DNA of 64,000 nt from Roseomonas indoligenes (lineage in GTDB: Bacteria; Pseudomonadota; Alphaproteobacteria; Acetobacterales; Acetobacteraceae). The first letter of the stretch is position 1, and each line of letters starts with the position of its first letter. The position numbers were made by a program, and so were the translations under genes. The notes beneath the pieces were generated by a model. It was given only the letters and a program-made list of their open reading frames with translations, did not search any database and had not been told where the DNA came from. Positions 25,854 to 40,368 of this stretch are shown here, piece after piece. The stretch covers positions 434,001 through 498,000 of the forward strand of contig NZ_JAGIZA010000001.1 in NCBI RefSeq assembly GCF_017813365.1. The letters run 5' to 3'.

Positions 25854-28090
25854 TGGCCGAGCTCCTTCTCGAGATCCTCTCCGAGGAAATTCCCGCCCGC
25901 ATGCAGGCCCGCGCCGCGGAGGACCTGGCGCGGCTGATGGGTGAGGCGCTGAAGCCCGCCGGGCTGACGCTGGCGGGCGCGCGCACCCTCTACGGCCCGC
26001 GCCGCATCGCGCTGATCGCGGAGCTGCCGGCCGCGACGCCGGCGACCGAGCGCGAGGAGAAGGGCCCCCGCCTGGGTGCGCCGGAGCAGGCATTGGGCGG
26101 CTTTGCCCGCAAGTTCTCCCTGCCCGATGCGGCGGTGGCGGCGATGAAGGCGGCCACGGGCGCTTCCGACGCGCCGGTCTATGAAGGGAAGGGGCTGACG
26201 ATCCTCGCTCGGGCCGAGAAGTCCGGTGCCTCCTTCCTGCTGCGCCTCGCCAATCCCGCGCGTTCCAGCGCCGAGGTGCTGGCCGAGGCCATCCCCGCGC
26301 TGATCCGGCGCTTTCCCTGGCCGAAATCCATGCGCTGGGGCACCTCGGACCTGATCTGGGTGCGGCCGATGCAGCGCATTCTCTGCCTGCTCGACGGGAA
26401 GGTGGTGCCCTTCAGGCTGGCCGATGGCGCGGACGACGCGCACGGCCTGCACTCCGCCGACACCACCGAGGGCCACCGCATCCAGTCCCCAGGCGCCTTC
26501 GCCGTGACGTCCGCCGCCGAGTACGAGGCCGGGCTGCGCGAGCGCTCCGTGATCCCCGATGCCGCCGGGCGCGAGCGGATGATCGATGAGGGCATCGCCG
26601 CCTTGGCTGCCGCCGAGGGGCTTGAGGTTGTGCCCGACCGCGGCCTGCTGGCCGAGGTGGCGGGGCTGGTGGAATGGCCCGTGCCCCTGCTGGGCCGGAT
26701 CGAAGACGCCTTCATGGACCTGCCGCCCGAGCTGATGCGGACGACCATGCGCGTGAACCAGCGCTACTTCGCACTGCGCCATCCGAATGGCGAAGCGGCG
26801 GCCCGTTTCGCGCTGGTGGCCAACATCAAGGCAAAGGACGGCGGCGCGGCCATCGTGGGCGGCAATGAGCGCGTGCTGCGCGCCCGCCTCTCCGACGCCC
26901 GCTTCTTCTGGGACCTGGACCGCAAGGGGAGCCTGGAAGCCTTCCTCCCCAAGCTCGATGCGGTGGTGTTCCACGCGAAGCTCGGCACGCAGGGCGACCG
27001 CGTGCGCCGGCTGGAGCGCCTGGCGCGCCATCTCGCGCCGATGGTGGGCGCCGAACCCGACCTTGCCGCCCGCGCCGCGCGGCTGGCGAAGGCGGACCTT
27101 GCCTCCGGCATGGTGGGCGAGTTCCCGGAGCTGCAGGGCGTGATGGGCCGCTACTACGCGCTGCACGCCGGCGAGGACCCGCGCGTGGCCGAGGCGGTGG
27201 GCGCCCATTACCGCCCGCTCGGCCCGGGCGATGCCGTGCCGGCCGAGCCCACCGCCGTTGCCGTGGCGCTGGCGGACAAGCTGGACCAGCTCGCCGGCTT
27301 CTTCGCGGCGGATGAGCGCCCGACCGGCTCCGGGGATCCCTATGCCCTGCGCCGCGCCGCCCTGGGCGTGATCCGCATCATCCGCGAGAACGGGCTGCGC
27401 CTGCCGCTGGCCGATGCCATCGCGGAAGCCTTCTTCGGCTACCCCATGGCCCAGGGCAGCACCGCCACGCCGGAATTCGGCATGGCGGTCGCGGCGGAGC
27501 GGATGAATGCCGGCTGGAAGCCGCCCGCCGAATCGGACCACCCGCCGATGGTCGCCGCCTTCGCCCAGGGCGTGATCGAGTTCCTGGCGGAGCGCCTGCG
27601 CGTGCAGATGCGGGCCGAAGGGCTTCGTCACGATCTTGTGGCCGCCGCCTTCGGGACCTCGGGCGACGACGACCTGAACCGGCTGCTGGCGCGGGCCGAC
27701 GCGCTTCGCGACTTCCTCTCCACCGAGGCCGGGACGGATCTGGTCGCCGCCTATCGCCGCGCCGCCAACATCCTGCGGATCGAGGAGAAGAAGGACGGCC
27801 GGGCCTATGCGCCGTCCATCGACCCGGGCCTGCTGCGCGCGCCGGAGGAGATGGCCCTGGCGGCGGCGCTGGAGGCAGCCCGCCCGGAGGTGGGCGCCGC
27901 CCTGTCGCGGGAGGACTTCGCCGGTGCCATGGCGGCGCTGGCCCCCCTCCGCGTCCCGGTGGACGCCTTCTTCGACCGGGTGACGGTGAACGACCCGGAT
28001 CGCTCCCTGCGCGGGAACCGGCTAGGCTTGCTGGCGCTGTTGCGGGCGGCCATGGACGAAGTGGCGGACATCGCCCGCATCGAAGGCTAG
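25853..28090 (+). CDS. glyS: Glycyl-tRNA synthetase beta subunit
   Basis: 745 residues, tRNA-binding partner of GlyQ. Conserved N-terminus MAELLLEILSEEIPARMQAR, the core MRTTMRVNQRYFALRH, the HD-like helical region and the anticodon-binding domain at the end (AAYRRAANILRIEEKK, FFDRVTVNDPD). Translationally coupled to glyQ by a TGATG overlap. ppdK follows 10 bp later. Confidence 0.97.
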
Positions 28091-28100
28091 GGAACAGGTC

Positions 28101-30779
<2,679 letters not shown>

Positions 30780-30792
30780 TCCCGCGGCGGCG

Positions 30793-30825
30793 GGGCAGCC
30801 ATCCCCGGAAAGGGGAGGGCTGCCC
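30793..30825. terminator. Hairpin between convergent ppdK and MHS transporter
   Basis: 14-bp stem with one mismatch (30793-30806 with 30812-30825) and a 5-base loop GGAAA. There is no T run on either side. Position between two convergent genes suits a two-way terminator. Confidence 0.5.
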
Positions 30826-30881
30826 TCGCTGAACGAATGCGATGGGCGGTTCCGGCGAGGTGAATCCCCGGCCGGGAGGCC

Positions 30882-32177
30882 TCAGGTCAGGGCCACGCCC
30901 TCGGCCCGCTCCGCCTCGACGGCCCGGCGGCGGACGAGAAGGGTGGCGACGAGCCCCAGCAGCGCGGCGAAGGACAGCCAGAGACCCGGCATGGCCCGGT
31001 TGTCCGTCACGTGGATCAACCAGGTGCAGATCAGCGGCGTGAAGCCGCCGAAGATGGCTGTGGCCAGGCTGTAGGCCAGGGAGAAGCCGGCGGTGCGGAC
31101 CTCCACGGGCATGATCTCCGTCAGGTAGACGACCATGGCGCCGTTGTAGAGGCCGTAGATAAAGGACAGCCAAAGCAACGCCACCAGCAGCCGCGTGAAG
31201 GATGGCGCGCCGACCAGCCAGGAGATGGCGGGGTAGGCGCTCAGCAAGGCCAGTCCGCAGCAGCCGACCAGCACGGGGAAGCGCCCGATGCGGTCGGAAA
31301 TGGCGCCGCCGACGGGCAGCCAGAACAGGTTGGAGATGCCGACGAGGAGGGTGACGATCAGCGCGTCGTTGCCCGCGAGGTGCAGCACCTGCTTGCCGTA
31401 GGTCGGAGTGTAGGCGGTGATGAGGTAGAAGGAGACGGTGGTCATCGTGACCAGCATCATCCCCAGCACCACCAGCCCCCAGTTCTGCGCCAAGGACCGG
31501 AAGATGGCCCCCGCCGTCGGGCGTGCCTTCCCCGCGGCGCGGCGCGCGAACGCTTCAGTCTCCCCGAGGGAGCGGCGCACCCAGAAGAGCAGCGGCACGA
31601 TGAAGCAGCCGATCAGCAGCGGGACGCGCCAGCCCCAATCCGCCATCTGCGCCGGGCTGATCAGGCTGCCGAGCACCACGCCCAGCAGCGCGGTGAAGAT
31701 CACCGCCACCTGCTGGCTGCCGGACTGCCAGGAGACGTAGAAGCCCTTGTGCCCGGGCGTCGCCATCTCCGCGAGATAGACCGAGACGCCGCCGAGCTCG
31801 GCACCGGCCGAGAAGCCCTGTAGCAGGCGGCCTAGCAGCACGATCGCCGGTGCCAGCACGCCGATCGTGGCGTAGCCCGGCGTGACCGCGAGGGTCAGGG
31901 TGCCCAGCCCCATCAGCCCAAGTGTCATCAGCAGCCCGGCCCGGCGGCCGTGGCGGTCGATATAAGCACCGAGGATCAGCCCGCCGAGCGGCCGCATCAG
32001 GAACCCCACGCCGAAGGTGGCGAAGGAGGCCATCAGGGTGGCGAACTCGCTGTGGGTCGGGAAGAAGGCCGCGCCGATCGCTGCCGCGTAGTAGCCGTAG
32101 ACGATGAAGTCATACATCTCGAGGAAATTCCCCGAGGCGACGCGGAAGACGGCCTTCACCTTCTCGCCGCGCGTCAT
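30882..32177 (-). CDS. MFS transporter, metabolite:proton symporter (MHS) family
   Basis: 431 residues, 12 helices. MHS marks: [20 protein letters not shown] at helix 1, [43 protein letters not shown] in continuation, and [11 protein letters not shown]. Close relatives move citrate, other carboxylates or osmolytes with protons. The ATG at 32177 gives the usual [11 protein letters not shown] start; a GTG at 32192 has a better-placed GGAG and would add five residues. Substrate unknown; neighbours give no clue. Confidence 0.85.
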   Translation of the reverse strand: MTRGEKVKAVFRVASGNFLEMYDFIVYGYYAAAIGAAFFPTHSEFATLMASFATFGVGFLMRPLGGLILGAYIDRHGRRAGLLMTLGLMGLGTLTLAVTPGYATIGVLAPAIVLLGRLLQGFSAGAELGGVSVYLAEMATPGHKGFYVSWQSGSQQVAVIFTALLGVVLGSLISPAQMADWGWRVPLLIGCFIVPLLFWVRRSLGETEAFARRAAGKARPTAGAIFRSLAQNWGLVVLGMMLVTMTTVSFYLITAYTPTYGKQVLHLAGNDALIVTLLVGISNLFWLPVGGAISDRIGRFPVLVGCCGLALLSAYPAISWLVGAPSFTRLLVALLWLSFIYGLYNGAMVVYLTEIMPVEVRTAGFSLAYSLATAIFGGFTPLICTWLIHVTDNRAMPGLWLSFAALLGLVATLLVRRRAVEAERAEGVALT

Positions 32178-32459
32178 GTCGCTGGTTTCCACCCGAGGGT
32201 CTCCGCTCAAGAAGCAGCCTGCCGGCCAGGTTACGCCGGCTTGGCACCGATCCGGCCATGCGTCTTGGACGCCCGGATGCAGGGCAGGGATGCTTCTGGG
32301 GTCGGACAGGATGCAGGCAGGCCGATAGTGAAGGGCTTTCCGTAAACCGGGGCTCGATCCGCGCCCGTGTCTCTCTAAGACCCGGGCCTTCCGGCCGCGG
32401 CCGCAACCCCGTGCCAAGGCCGCTCGTTCCCAGAGCCTTAGGACCGAGAGGAGGCAGCG

Positions 32460-32942
32460 ATGCGTGTCACGGCGATGATGGTGGCCCTGGCCCTTGCTGG
32501 CCTCCCGACCGCGGTGTCGGCCCAGACTGTGGGTCAGGCGGGGCCGGTCAGCGGCACGCCGGCCGGCGATTCAACCCCAGCGCCGGACCTGCCCACCTAT
32601 GGCCGGCAGCTGCAGGCCGTGCTGGACAAGCTCCGCAGCGCCGCCGAACGCCCGGACACCAAATCCGCTACCGAGGGCAGGTATGAGGAGCGCGGGGGGC
32701 GTCTGGACATGCTCCGCACCATGCAGGAGGCCGTGGGCGTGGTCCGGGCCGCGCCGGCTGACTACCGCAACCGGCCGGAATTCGAGGAAACGGAGCAGCG
32801 GGTCCGCACGATCACGCAGCGCGTGCAGGGGCAGCACGAGCCCGCCGACCTGAACAAGCCGGCGCAGGACATGATCCAGGCGATCGAAGCCCTGCAGGCA
32901 AAGGTCGCCGCGGCGGGCGCGTCCGGGGCCCCCCGCGGCTGA
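32460..32942 (+). CDS. Small secreted helical protein, unknown function
   Basis: 160 residues. Signal peptide [20 protein letters not shown] with AQ cleavage, then a Pro/Gly linker and charged helices ([57 protein letters not shown]). No Cys in the mature part. ATG preceded by GAGAGGAGGCAGCG. Not a recognised family; probably periplasmic. Confidence 0.7.
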   Translation: MRVTAMMVALALAGLPTAVSAQTVGQAGPVSGTPAGDSTPAPDLPTYGRQLQAVLDKLRSAAERPDTKSATEGRYEERGGRLDMLRTMQEAVGVVRAAPADYRNRPEFEETEQRVRTITQRVQGQHEPADLNKPAQDMIQAIEALQAKVAAAGASGAPRG

Positions 32943-32949
32943 TCCCGCC

Positions 32950-33780
32950 CTAGAAGGAAATTTCCATCAGCACCGGCACGTGGTCGCTCGTCTGCGGCCA
33001 GTCTCGGGCGTCCTTCAGCACCGCGTGCCGCCGCAGCCCGCCCGCGAGGTCCTGGCTGACCCAAATGTGGTCAAGCCGCCGGCCCCGATCCGTCGCGCGC
33101 CAGTCCTTCGCGCGGTAGGACCACCACGTGTAGAGCTTCTGATCCGCCGGCACGAAGTGGCGCAGCGCGTCATACCAGTTGCCCGCCGCGATCCAGCGGG
33201 CCATCGCCTCCACCTCGACCGGGGTATGGGAGACGACGCCGAGCATCTGCTTGTGACTCCAGACATCGTGCTCCATCGGCGCGATATTGAGGTCACCGAC
33301 CAGCACGGAGCGGCGGACGGGGCCGCGGGCGGCAGTCCAGGCCGTCACTTCGGCAACGAAGTCCAGCTTGTGGGCGAATTTGATATTAACCTCTCGGTCC
33401 GGCACGTCGCCGCCGGCGGGAACGTAGAAGTTGTGCACCTCCAGCGGGCCGCCGGGCAGGTCCACGGCGACGCCGAGGTGCCGGCAGTCCCCCTTGCCGC
33501 ACCAGTCCTGCCAGTCCGGGATGCGGGTGAGCGGGTGGCGGGAGAGGACGGCGACGCCGTTGTAACCCTTCATCCCCGTGATGATGCGGTGGCTGAAGCC
33601 CAGCGCCTCCGCCGCCTCATGCGGGAAGTGCTCGTCCGGGGTCTTCGTCTCCTGCAGGCACAGGATGTCCGGGTCGAGCTCGTCCACGACCTGCCGCAGC
33701 AAGGGGGCGCGCAGGCGGACGGAGTTGATGTTCCAAGTGGCCACGCGCAGGGGCGTGGCCACCGAGGCAGATGCCGTCAC
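32950..33780 (-). CDS. xth: Exodeoxyribonuclease III
   Basis: 276 residues, AP endonuclease / 3'-5' exonuclease for base excision repair. EEP-fold motifs: LRVATWNINSVR, metal Glu in DILCLQETKTPD, catalytic SVLVGDLNIAP, RLDHIWVSQDL and final Asp-His in QTSDHVPVLMEI. Starts 8 bp after the FAH-family gene on the same strand, so cotranscribed. A second xth-type gene is common in this group; whether this is the main copy is not visible. Confidence 0.93.
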   Translation of the reverse strand: MTASASVATPLRVATWNINSVRLRAPLLRQVVDELDPDILCLQETKTPDEHFPHEAAEALGFSHRIITGMKGYNGVAVLSRHPLTRIPDWQDWCGKGDCRHLGVAVDLPGGPLEVHNFYVPAGGDVPDREVNIKFAHKLDFVAEVTAWTAARGPVRRSVLVGDLNIAPMEHDVWSHKQMLGVVSHTPVEVEAMARWIAAGNWYDALRHFVPADQKLYTWWSYRAKDWRATDRGRRLDHIWVSQDLAGGLRRHAVLKDARDWPQTSDHVPVLMEISF

Positions 33781-33788
33781 GGGCTGGT

Positions 33789-34472
33789 TCAGGCGATCCG
33801 GGTGGTGACGGTGCCGACGCCTTCGACCACGCCTTCCAGCAGGTCGCCCTTCTGAACGGCGGCCACGTTCTCCGGCGTTCCCGTCATGATGAGGTCGCCC
33901 GGGGCGAGCTTCACGAGGCGGGAGAGGTTCGCAATCACCTCCGGCACGGACCAGATCAGCTTCGACAGATCCGAGGTCTGGCGAACCTGGCCGTTCACCT
34001 TCAACTCGATCTTGCCCTTGGTCACATCGACTCCGGCGCCCGGCACCAGCTCGCCCATTGGGGCGGACTGGTCGAAGCCCTTGCCCATGTCCCAGGGGCG
34101 GCCGCCCTTCTTGGCCTCGGCCTGCAGGTCACGCCGCGTCATGTCGAGGCCAGCGCAGTAGCCCCAGACATGGTTCAGCGCATCCGCCTCAGCAATGTCG
34201 CTGCCGCCCACACCGATTGCCACCACCAGCTCCATCTCGTGGTGCAGGTCCTTGGTCATGGTGGGGTAGGGCATGTCGGCGCCGTTGATGACCACCGCAT
34301 CGGCCGGCTTGGTGAAGTAGAAAGGCGGCTCGCGGTCGGGGTCGCTGCCCATCTCGCGGGCGTGCTCAGCGTAGTTGCGGCCCACGCAGAAGATCCGGCG
34401 CACGGGGAAGAGCCCGCCGCCGCGCACGGGCAGCGCGGCGACCGCGGGCGGGGCGATGACGTAGTCGGCCAT
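33789..34472 (-). CDS. Fumarylacetoacetate hydrolase family protein
   Basis: 227 residues. FAH-fold hydrolase/decarboxylase: RIFCVGRNYAEHAREMG, PPFYFTKPADAVV, the divalent metal ligands in LHHEMELVVAIG with Asp in GYCAGLDMTRRDLQ, and GDLIMTGTPENVA. Members act on 2-keto or acylpyruvate-type acids in aromatic-acid breakdown or as oxaloacetate tautomerase/decarboxylase; the substrate here is open. The ATG at 34472 gives the family N-terminus. First of two genes with xth. Confidence 0.9.
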   Translation of the reverse strand: MADYVIAPPAVAALPVRGGGLFPVRRIFCVGRNYAEHAREMGSDPDREPPFYFTKPADAVVINGADMPYPTMTKDLHHEMELVVAIGVGGSDIAEADALNHVWGYCAGLDMTRRDLQAEAKKGGRPWDMGKGFDQSAPMGELVPGAGVDVTKGKIELKVNGQVRQTSDLSKLIWSVPEVIANLSRLVKLAPGDLIMTGTPENVAAVQKGDLLEGVVEGVGTVTTRIA

Positions 34473-34916
34473 GGGAGGATGGGATCCGGTTCTGGGGACG
34501 GCGCAAGGGTATAAGGCCCGACGACCCGCCCGGATACCCCAAGGGAAATGTGCTTCCTCCGACAATACCCGATGCAATGATCCCAGGAGGTAGCATGAGA
34601 ATCAACCAAAGGTTGTCTTCTCGGGATGACCAGACTATCCCAAGTTACCAAGATGCATTTGGCCCGGCCAAAAAAGAATGGCGCCCGGTGAGGGGGGTCA
34701 CCGGGCGCCGGATACGCTACTTCCGATCGGAGTTCTCTTGGTCGGGTGAGCCGGCAGGGGATACCGGAGCACCGCCGGCTTTGGGCCGGCGAAGGAACAT
34801 TACCCATATCCACAGGAAGAATGCAAAGCGCGCAAAGGCTCTCACGATCACAGAGCCGTGAGGCAGGCCAGAATTCCTGGGCTCCGGTCCAGGTAATGAA
34901 CGCTTCTTGGACGGCG
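34473..34916. other. Intergenic region with low-GC stretch, strong ribosome site and hairpin
   Basis: 444 bp between two minus-strand genes. Much of 34540-34900 has lower GC than its neighbours. A textbook AGGAGG (34585-34590) stands 4 bases before ATG 34595, opening an 88-codon frame to 34861 (MRINQRLSSRDDQTIPSYQD) with no family I recognise. That frame contains the 12-bp terminator stem at 34680, which argues against it being a gene. It may be a remnant or small RNA region. The FAH promoter should also be here. Confidence 0.35.
34670..34709 (-). terminator. Intrinsic terminator on the minus strand
   Basis: Perfect 12-bp stem (34680-34691 with 34698-34709), loop of six G, and on the minus strand a T-rich tail (A run at 34670-34675). 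It lies about 210 bp after the amidotransferase stop and would keep its transcription out of the FAH-xth operon. Confidence 0.7.
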
Positions 34917-35723
34917 CTATTCCGCGGCAACGGCGCTCGGTAAGGCCCTGTTCAGCATTCTCCGGCGCGCGAACTCTTCTGCGGCTGCCCCGAAGCGCTC
35001 GAAGATCCGGCGGGAGAGGGGATCGCGCTCCCAGTCATATTCCGGGTGCCATTGGACGCCCACGGCGAAGCCGGGCGCGCCCTCGATGCTCGCCGCCTCG
35101 ATCGTTCCGTCGGGTGCCCAAGCTTCCGGCCGCAACCGAGGCGCGGGCCGAGCGACGCCCTGGTTGTGCAGCGAGTTCACGGGCACCGCCGCCGCATCGT
35201 AGTCCAATCCGGCCCAGAGCCGCGCGAGGCCACTGCCCGCCGCCACACGGACGGAATGCGCCTTGCCCGTCCGCACCCGGACGATGGCTTGGTCGGCCGG
35301 GGTGGAGTGGTCCATCCGGCCCTCCAGGTCCTGGATCCGCTGATCCAGCGATCCGCCCAGGGCGACGTTCAGTTCCTGGAAGCCGCGGCAGATGGCCAGG
35401 AGTGGCACGCCTGCCGCGATCGCCGCGCGGATGAGTGGAAGAGTGGTCGCGTCCCGCGCCTCGTCCTCCGGCGTGCCCTCAGCGTGCTGCGGGCCGTCGT
35501 AATAGACCGGGCAAACATTCGAGCGACTACCGGTGAGCAACAGCCCATCCAAACGGGAGAGAAGCTCCCGCGATATGGCTTCCCCGGCTGCTGGCAGCAG
35601 CACGGGCATCCCTTCCACAGGGCCGAGAATAACCCGGACATAGTGGTCAGACGCCGCGTGGTTCGGCATCCCCGTGGGACCGAAGGGCTTCACGCAGCAG
35701 GAAATGCCGATCAAGGGCCGCAT
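34917..35723 (-). CDS. Class I glutamine amidotransferase, gamma-glutamyl-GABA hydrolase-like
   Basis: 268 residues, cytosolic C26-type peptidase. Begins MRPLIGISCCVKPFG; substrate loop GLLLTGSRSNVCPVYYDG; nucleophile elbow PLLAICRGFQELNVALGG (Cys), SLHNQGV, and catalytic His-Glu in GVQWHPEYDWERDPLS. It resembles PuuD, which frees GABA from gamma-glutamyl-GABA in putrescine breakdown, but no other Puu genes are near. In-frame ATGs also lie at 35729 and 35732; none has a strong ribosome site. Confidence 0.88.
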   Translation of the reverse strand: MRPLIGISCCVKPFGPTGMPNHAASDHYVRVILGPVEGMPVLLPAAGEAISRELLSRLDGLLLTGSRSNVCPVYYDGPQHAEGTPEDEARDATTLPLIRAAIAAGVPLLAICRGFQELNVALGGSLDQRIQDLEGRMDHSTPADQAIVRVRTGKAHSVRVAAGSGLARLWAGLDYDAAAVPVNSLHNQGVARPAPRLRPEAWAPDGTIEAASIEGAPGFAVGVQWHPEYDWERDPLSRRIFERFGAAAEEFARRRMLNRALPSAVAAE

Positions 35724-35794
35724 GACCATCATGTTGCGGGTGCACCGTGGCAGCTTCAAGGCGAAAGGCACGGACGGTGCCGAAAAGCCTCCGC

Positions 35795-36439
35795 CTAGTT
35801 GTTATCCACCGGGCCCTGCATGAATCGGGGGTCGTTGAAGTCGAAAGTGGCGCGCTCCAGCCGGATGCCCGTCTCGATGGCCGAGAGGGTGACGCGCGTG
35901 GTGTGCCCCTGGCCGTCCACCACGAGCCACTGGCGCAGCTCCAAGGGATTGTCCGCCATGACGAGGGTGATCCGGCCCTCGGAGGCATTGGCCGTGCGGA
36001 AAAGGGTGACGCGGAGGAACCCGCCCTCCCTCTGCAACCCGCTCACCGTCACATCCCCGGACAGGGTGATCCGTTCCCTCAGGAGGATGCCGAGCGGGGT
36101 GGAGCCCACGGGCACGATGGAAGGCTGCCGCAGCTCCTTGTCGTAATGCATGAACTGCCCGGCATTGGCGACAAGCAGCAGCGGCTCCGGCGGGTCGTAG
36201 TCGAAGCGCATCCGCCCGGGGCGCCAGATCAGGGCCGTGCCCTGGGCCGTGGCACCGTTCTGGGCAATCTGGATGAAACGGGCGCGGAGCGTGGTGATGC
36301 CGTTGAGATAGGCCTCCACCCGCTGAAGGTCCGCGCGGTCGCGGGCGGAGAGGGCGCCCTGCGCCAGGGCCTTGGGGGCCAGTGCCGGGGCGGCCAGCGG
36401 CAGGAGAGCGAGGGCGGGGAGGATCTGTCGGCGACGCAT
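35795..36439 (-). CDS. lolA: Outer-membrane lipoprotein carrier protein LolA
   Basis: 214 residues, periplasmic chaperone that ferries lipoproteins from LolCDE to the outer membrane. Signal peptide MRRRQILPALALLPLAAPAL ends near KALAQG. Core features: RVEAYLNGITTLRARFIQIA, the open barrel strands GTALIWRPGRMRFDYDPPEP LLLVA, TPLGILLRERITLSGDVTV and SAIETGIRLERATFDFNDPR. The start at 36439 is the one with the signal peptide. Divergent from the next gene. Confidence 0.85.
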   Translation of the reverse strand: MRRRQILPALALLPLAAPALAPKALAQGALSARDRADLQRVEAYLNGITTLRARFIQIAQNGATAQGTALIWRPGRMRFDYDPPEPLLLVANAGQFMHYDKELRQPSIVPVGSTPLGILLRERITLSGDVTVSGLQREGGFLRVTLFRTANASEGRITLVMADNPLELRQWLVVDGQGHTTRVTLSAIETGIRLERATFDFNDPRFMQGPVDNN

Positions 36440-36557
36440 CCTCGGCAGATGGCGCGGCCGGTGCGGCGGGGAAAGGGGCGGCGAATACATCTCTGCGTCA
36501 ACGCCAGGACGAGGGACGTTAACGCCGTGGCAAGGCGTGCAGGCGTCTTCTCGGGCC

Positions 36558-37217
36558 ATGGACATTCTGGCCGCCGATTCCCCCCGACCCGTTGCTGCCT
36601 CGTCCCCCCGTTGCGCGCCACCCGGTGCGACGCTGGCCCGGGAGGCGACGCCGGTGGCCCTGGTGCTCGTTCCCGTGCCGCTGGGCGGGGTTCGCCGGCT
36701 GCGGGCGGTGCTCGAGTCGCTGGCGCGGTCCCGCGGTGCCGGCGGCCTGCCCGCCGCCCCGGGTTCCCTGGCCGTGCTGATCTTGGCCGCCGAGCCGGAG
36801 GCGCTGTCCGTGGCGGAGCAACTGGCGCCGGACTACCCCTTTCCCCTTCATGTCGAGGATGGGCTGGGCGACGCGGTCCTGGCAGTCCGGCAGGCGGCCG
36901 CCTGGGCGGCCACCCTCGGGGTCCCGGGGGTGCCGATCCTCCTCACTACCACCGGCGAGCCCGTGCCGCCTCGCTGGGCCTACAGCCTCCTCGCGGCACT
37001 GCGGGACGGCGCGGACCTCGTGACCCGCCGGGCGGGCTTCTTGGAACGACTGTTGGCGGGCGTCCGGCTGCCCGTGGCGCTCTCCCTCCGCGCCCAGACG
37101 GCGATGGAACGATGGTCCTCCGGCCGCGGGCGGCTGGGGGCCGGTGCGGCCTGGACGGAGCGCGACTCCCCCTGGCGGCGGCCGGACGCGGCCGGGCTGC
37201 GCACCGTGCCCGCCTGA
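36558..37217 (+). CDS. Hypothetical protein, possible degenerate GT2-type fold
   Basis: 219 residues, not confidently recognised. The order VALVLVPVPLGGVRRLRAVL ESLARS, then LAVLILAAEPEALSVAEQLA, VEDGLGDAVLAVRQAAAWAA and VPILLTTTGEPVPPRWAYSL followed by DGADLVTRRAG, mirrors a family 2 glycosyltransferase: the last segment sits where active enzymes have a DADT/DxD strand. Here that reads TTTGEP with no Asp pair, so metal and sugar-nucleotide binding are doubtful. No signal peptide. Divergent from lolA. Confidence 0.55.
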   Translation: MDILAADSPRPVAASSPRCAPPGATLAREATPVALVLVPVPLGGVRRLRAVLESLARSRGAGGLPAAPGSLAVLILAAEPEALSVAEQLAPDYPFPLHVEDGLGDAVLAVRQAAAWAATLGVPGVPILLTTTGEPVPPRWAYSLLAALRDGADLVTRRAGFLERLLAGVRLPVALSLRAQTAMERWSSGRGRLGAGAAWTERDSPWRRPDAAGLRTVPA

Positions 37218-37307
37218 TCCGCGCTAACTGGCCTGGCGATGCCCCGTTGCCCTGGACAGACCGGCCCCTGGCCCCGAGACTCGGACCGCAGAACGATGAG
37301 GTGACCG

Positions 37308-37634
37308 GTGCGAGGCAGAATCGGCGAGGACCAGGTGGTGGAATTGGCCGAGATGTTCCGGCTGATGAGCGACCCCACGCGCCTGAGCATCATCCTGGCC
37401 TGCCTGGATGCCCCGGCTTCCGTGGGTGAGATGGCGGAGCGGATCGGCATCTCCGGCAGCCTCGTCTCTCACCACCTGCGGCTGCTGCGCGCGGCCCGGC
37501 TGCTCCAGGCGGACCGGCGGGGGCGGCAGGTCTTCTACGCCGTGATGGATGAACACATCCGCTCCATGCTGACCGACATGGTGGACCATGTTGCGGAGGG
37601 CGAGGCCGAGGGCGAGGTGGCGGCCCCGAACTGA
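37308..37634 (+). CDS. ArsR/SmtB-family regulator with alpha-5 zinc site
   Basis: 108 residues, GTG start. Winged-helix domain FRLMSDPTRLSIILACLDAP, VGEMAERIGISGSLVSHHLR LLRAARLL, and the wing RRGRQVFYAVM. The C-terminal helix DEHIRSMLTDMVDHVAE keeps Asp81, His83, His94 and Glu97 in the exact spacing of the SmtB/CzrA alpha-5 metal site; the alpha-3 Cys site (ELCVCD) is absent. It should repress metal-handling genes until Zn(II) or Co(II) binds. No metal transporter is adjacent; coxB starts 153 bp downstream. Confidence 0.88.
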   Translation: MRGRIGEDQVVELAEMFRLMSDPTRLSIILACLDAPASVGEMAERIGISGSLVSHHLRLLRAARLLQADRRGRQVFYAVMDEHIRSMLTDMVDHVAEGEAEGEVAAPN

Positions 37635-37660
37635 CCCGCGGCACGTCCCGCAACCTTGTG

Positions 37661-37678
37661 TCACGCGGCGTCGCGTGA
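37661..37678. promoter_or_regulatory. Palindrome between arsR-type gene and coxB
   Basis: TCACGCG-GCGT-CGCGTGA, a perfect 7-bp inverted repeat with 4-base centre, 26 bp after the regulator stop and 110 bp before coxB. It may be a regulator-binding site for the cox operon or a weak terminator (no T run). Confidence 0.4.
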
Positions 37679-37787
37679 TTAGTGTCCGGTTGCGTTCCGT
37701 ACCGTGTTCAGCTGGGCGGGGAATGGGACGGCCGCATGCCACAGGCCTGCGGAACGACAGGGCGGAAAATCGGATCAGGACAGCGGA

Positions 37788-40315
<2,528 letters not shown>

Positions 40316-40368
40316 ACCGCAGCTTCCCATTGCGATTTCAGGCTTCGGAAGGGTAAGAGACACCCGCC

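Noticed and set aside
34256-34930. 224-codon minus-strand frame across the low-GC intergenic region
   Set aside because: It runs through the FAH gene in the wrong frame, has no ribosome site and no domain.
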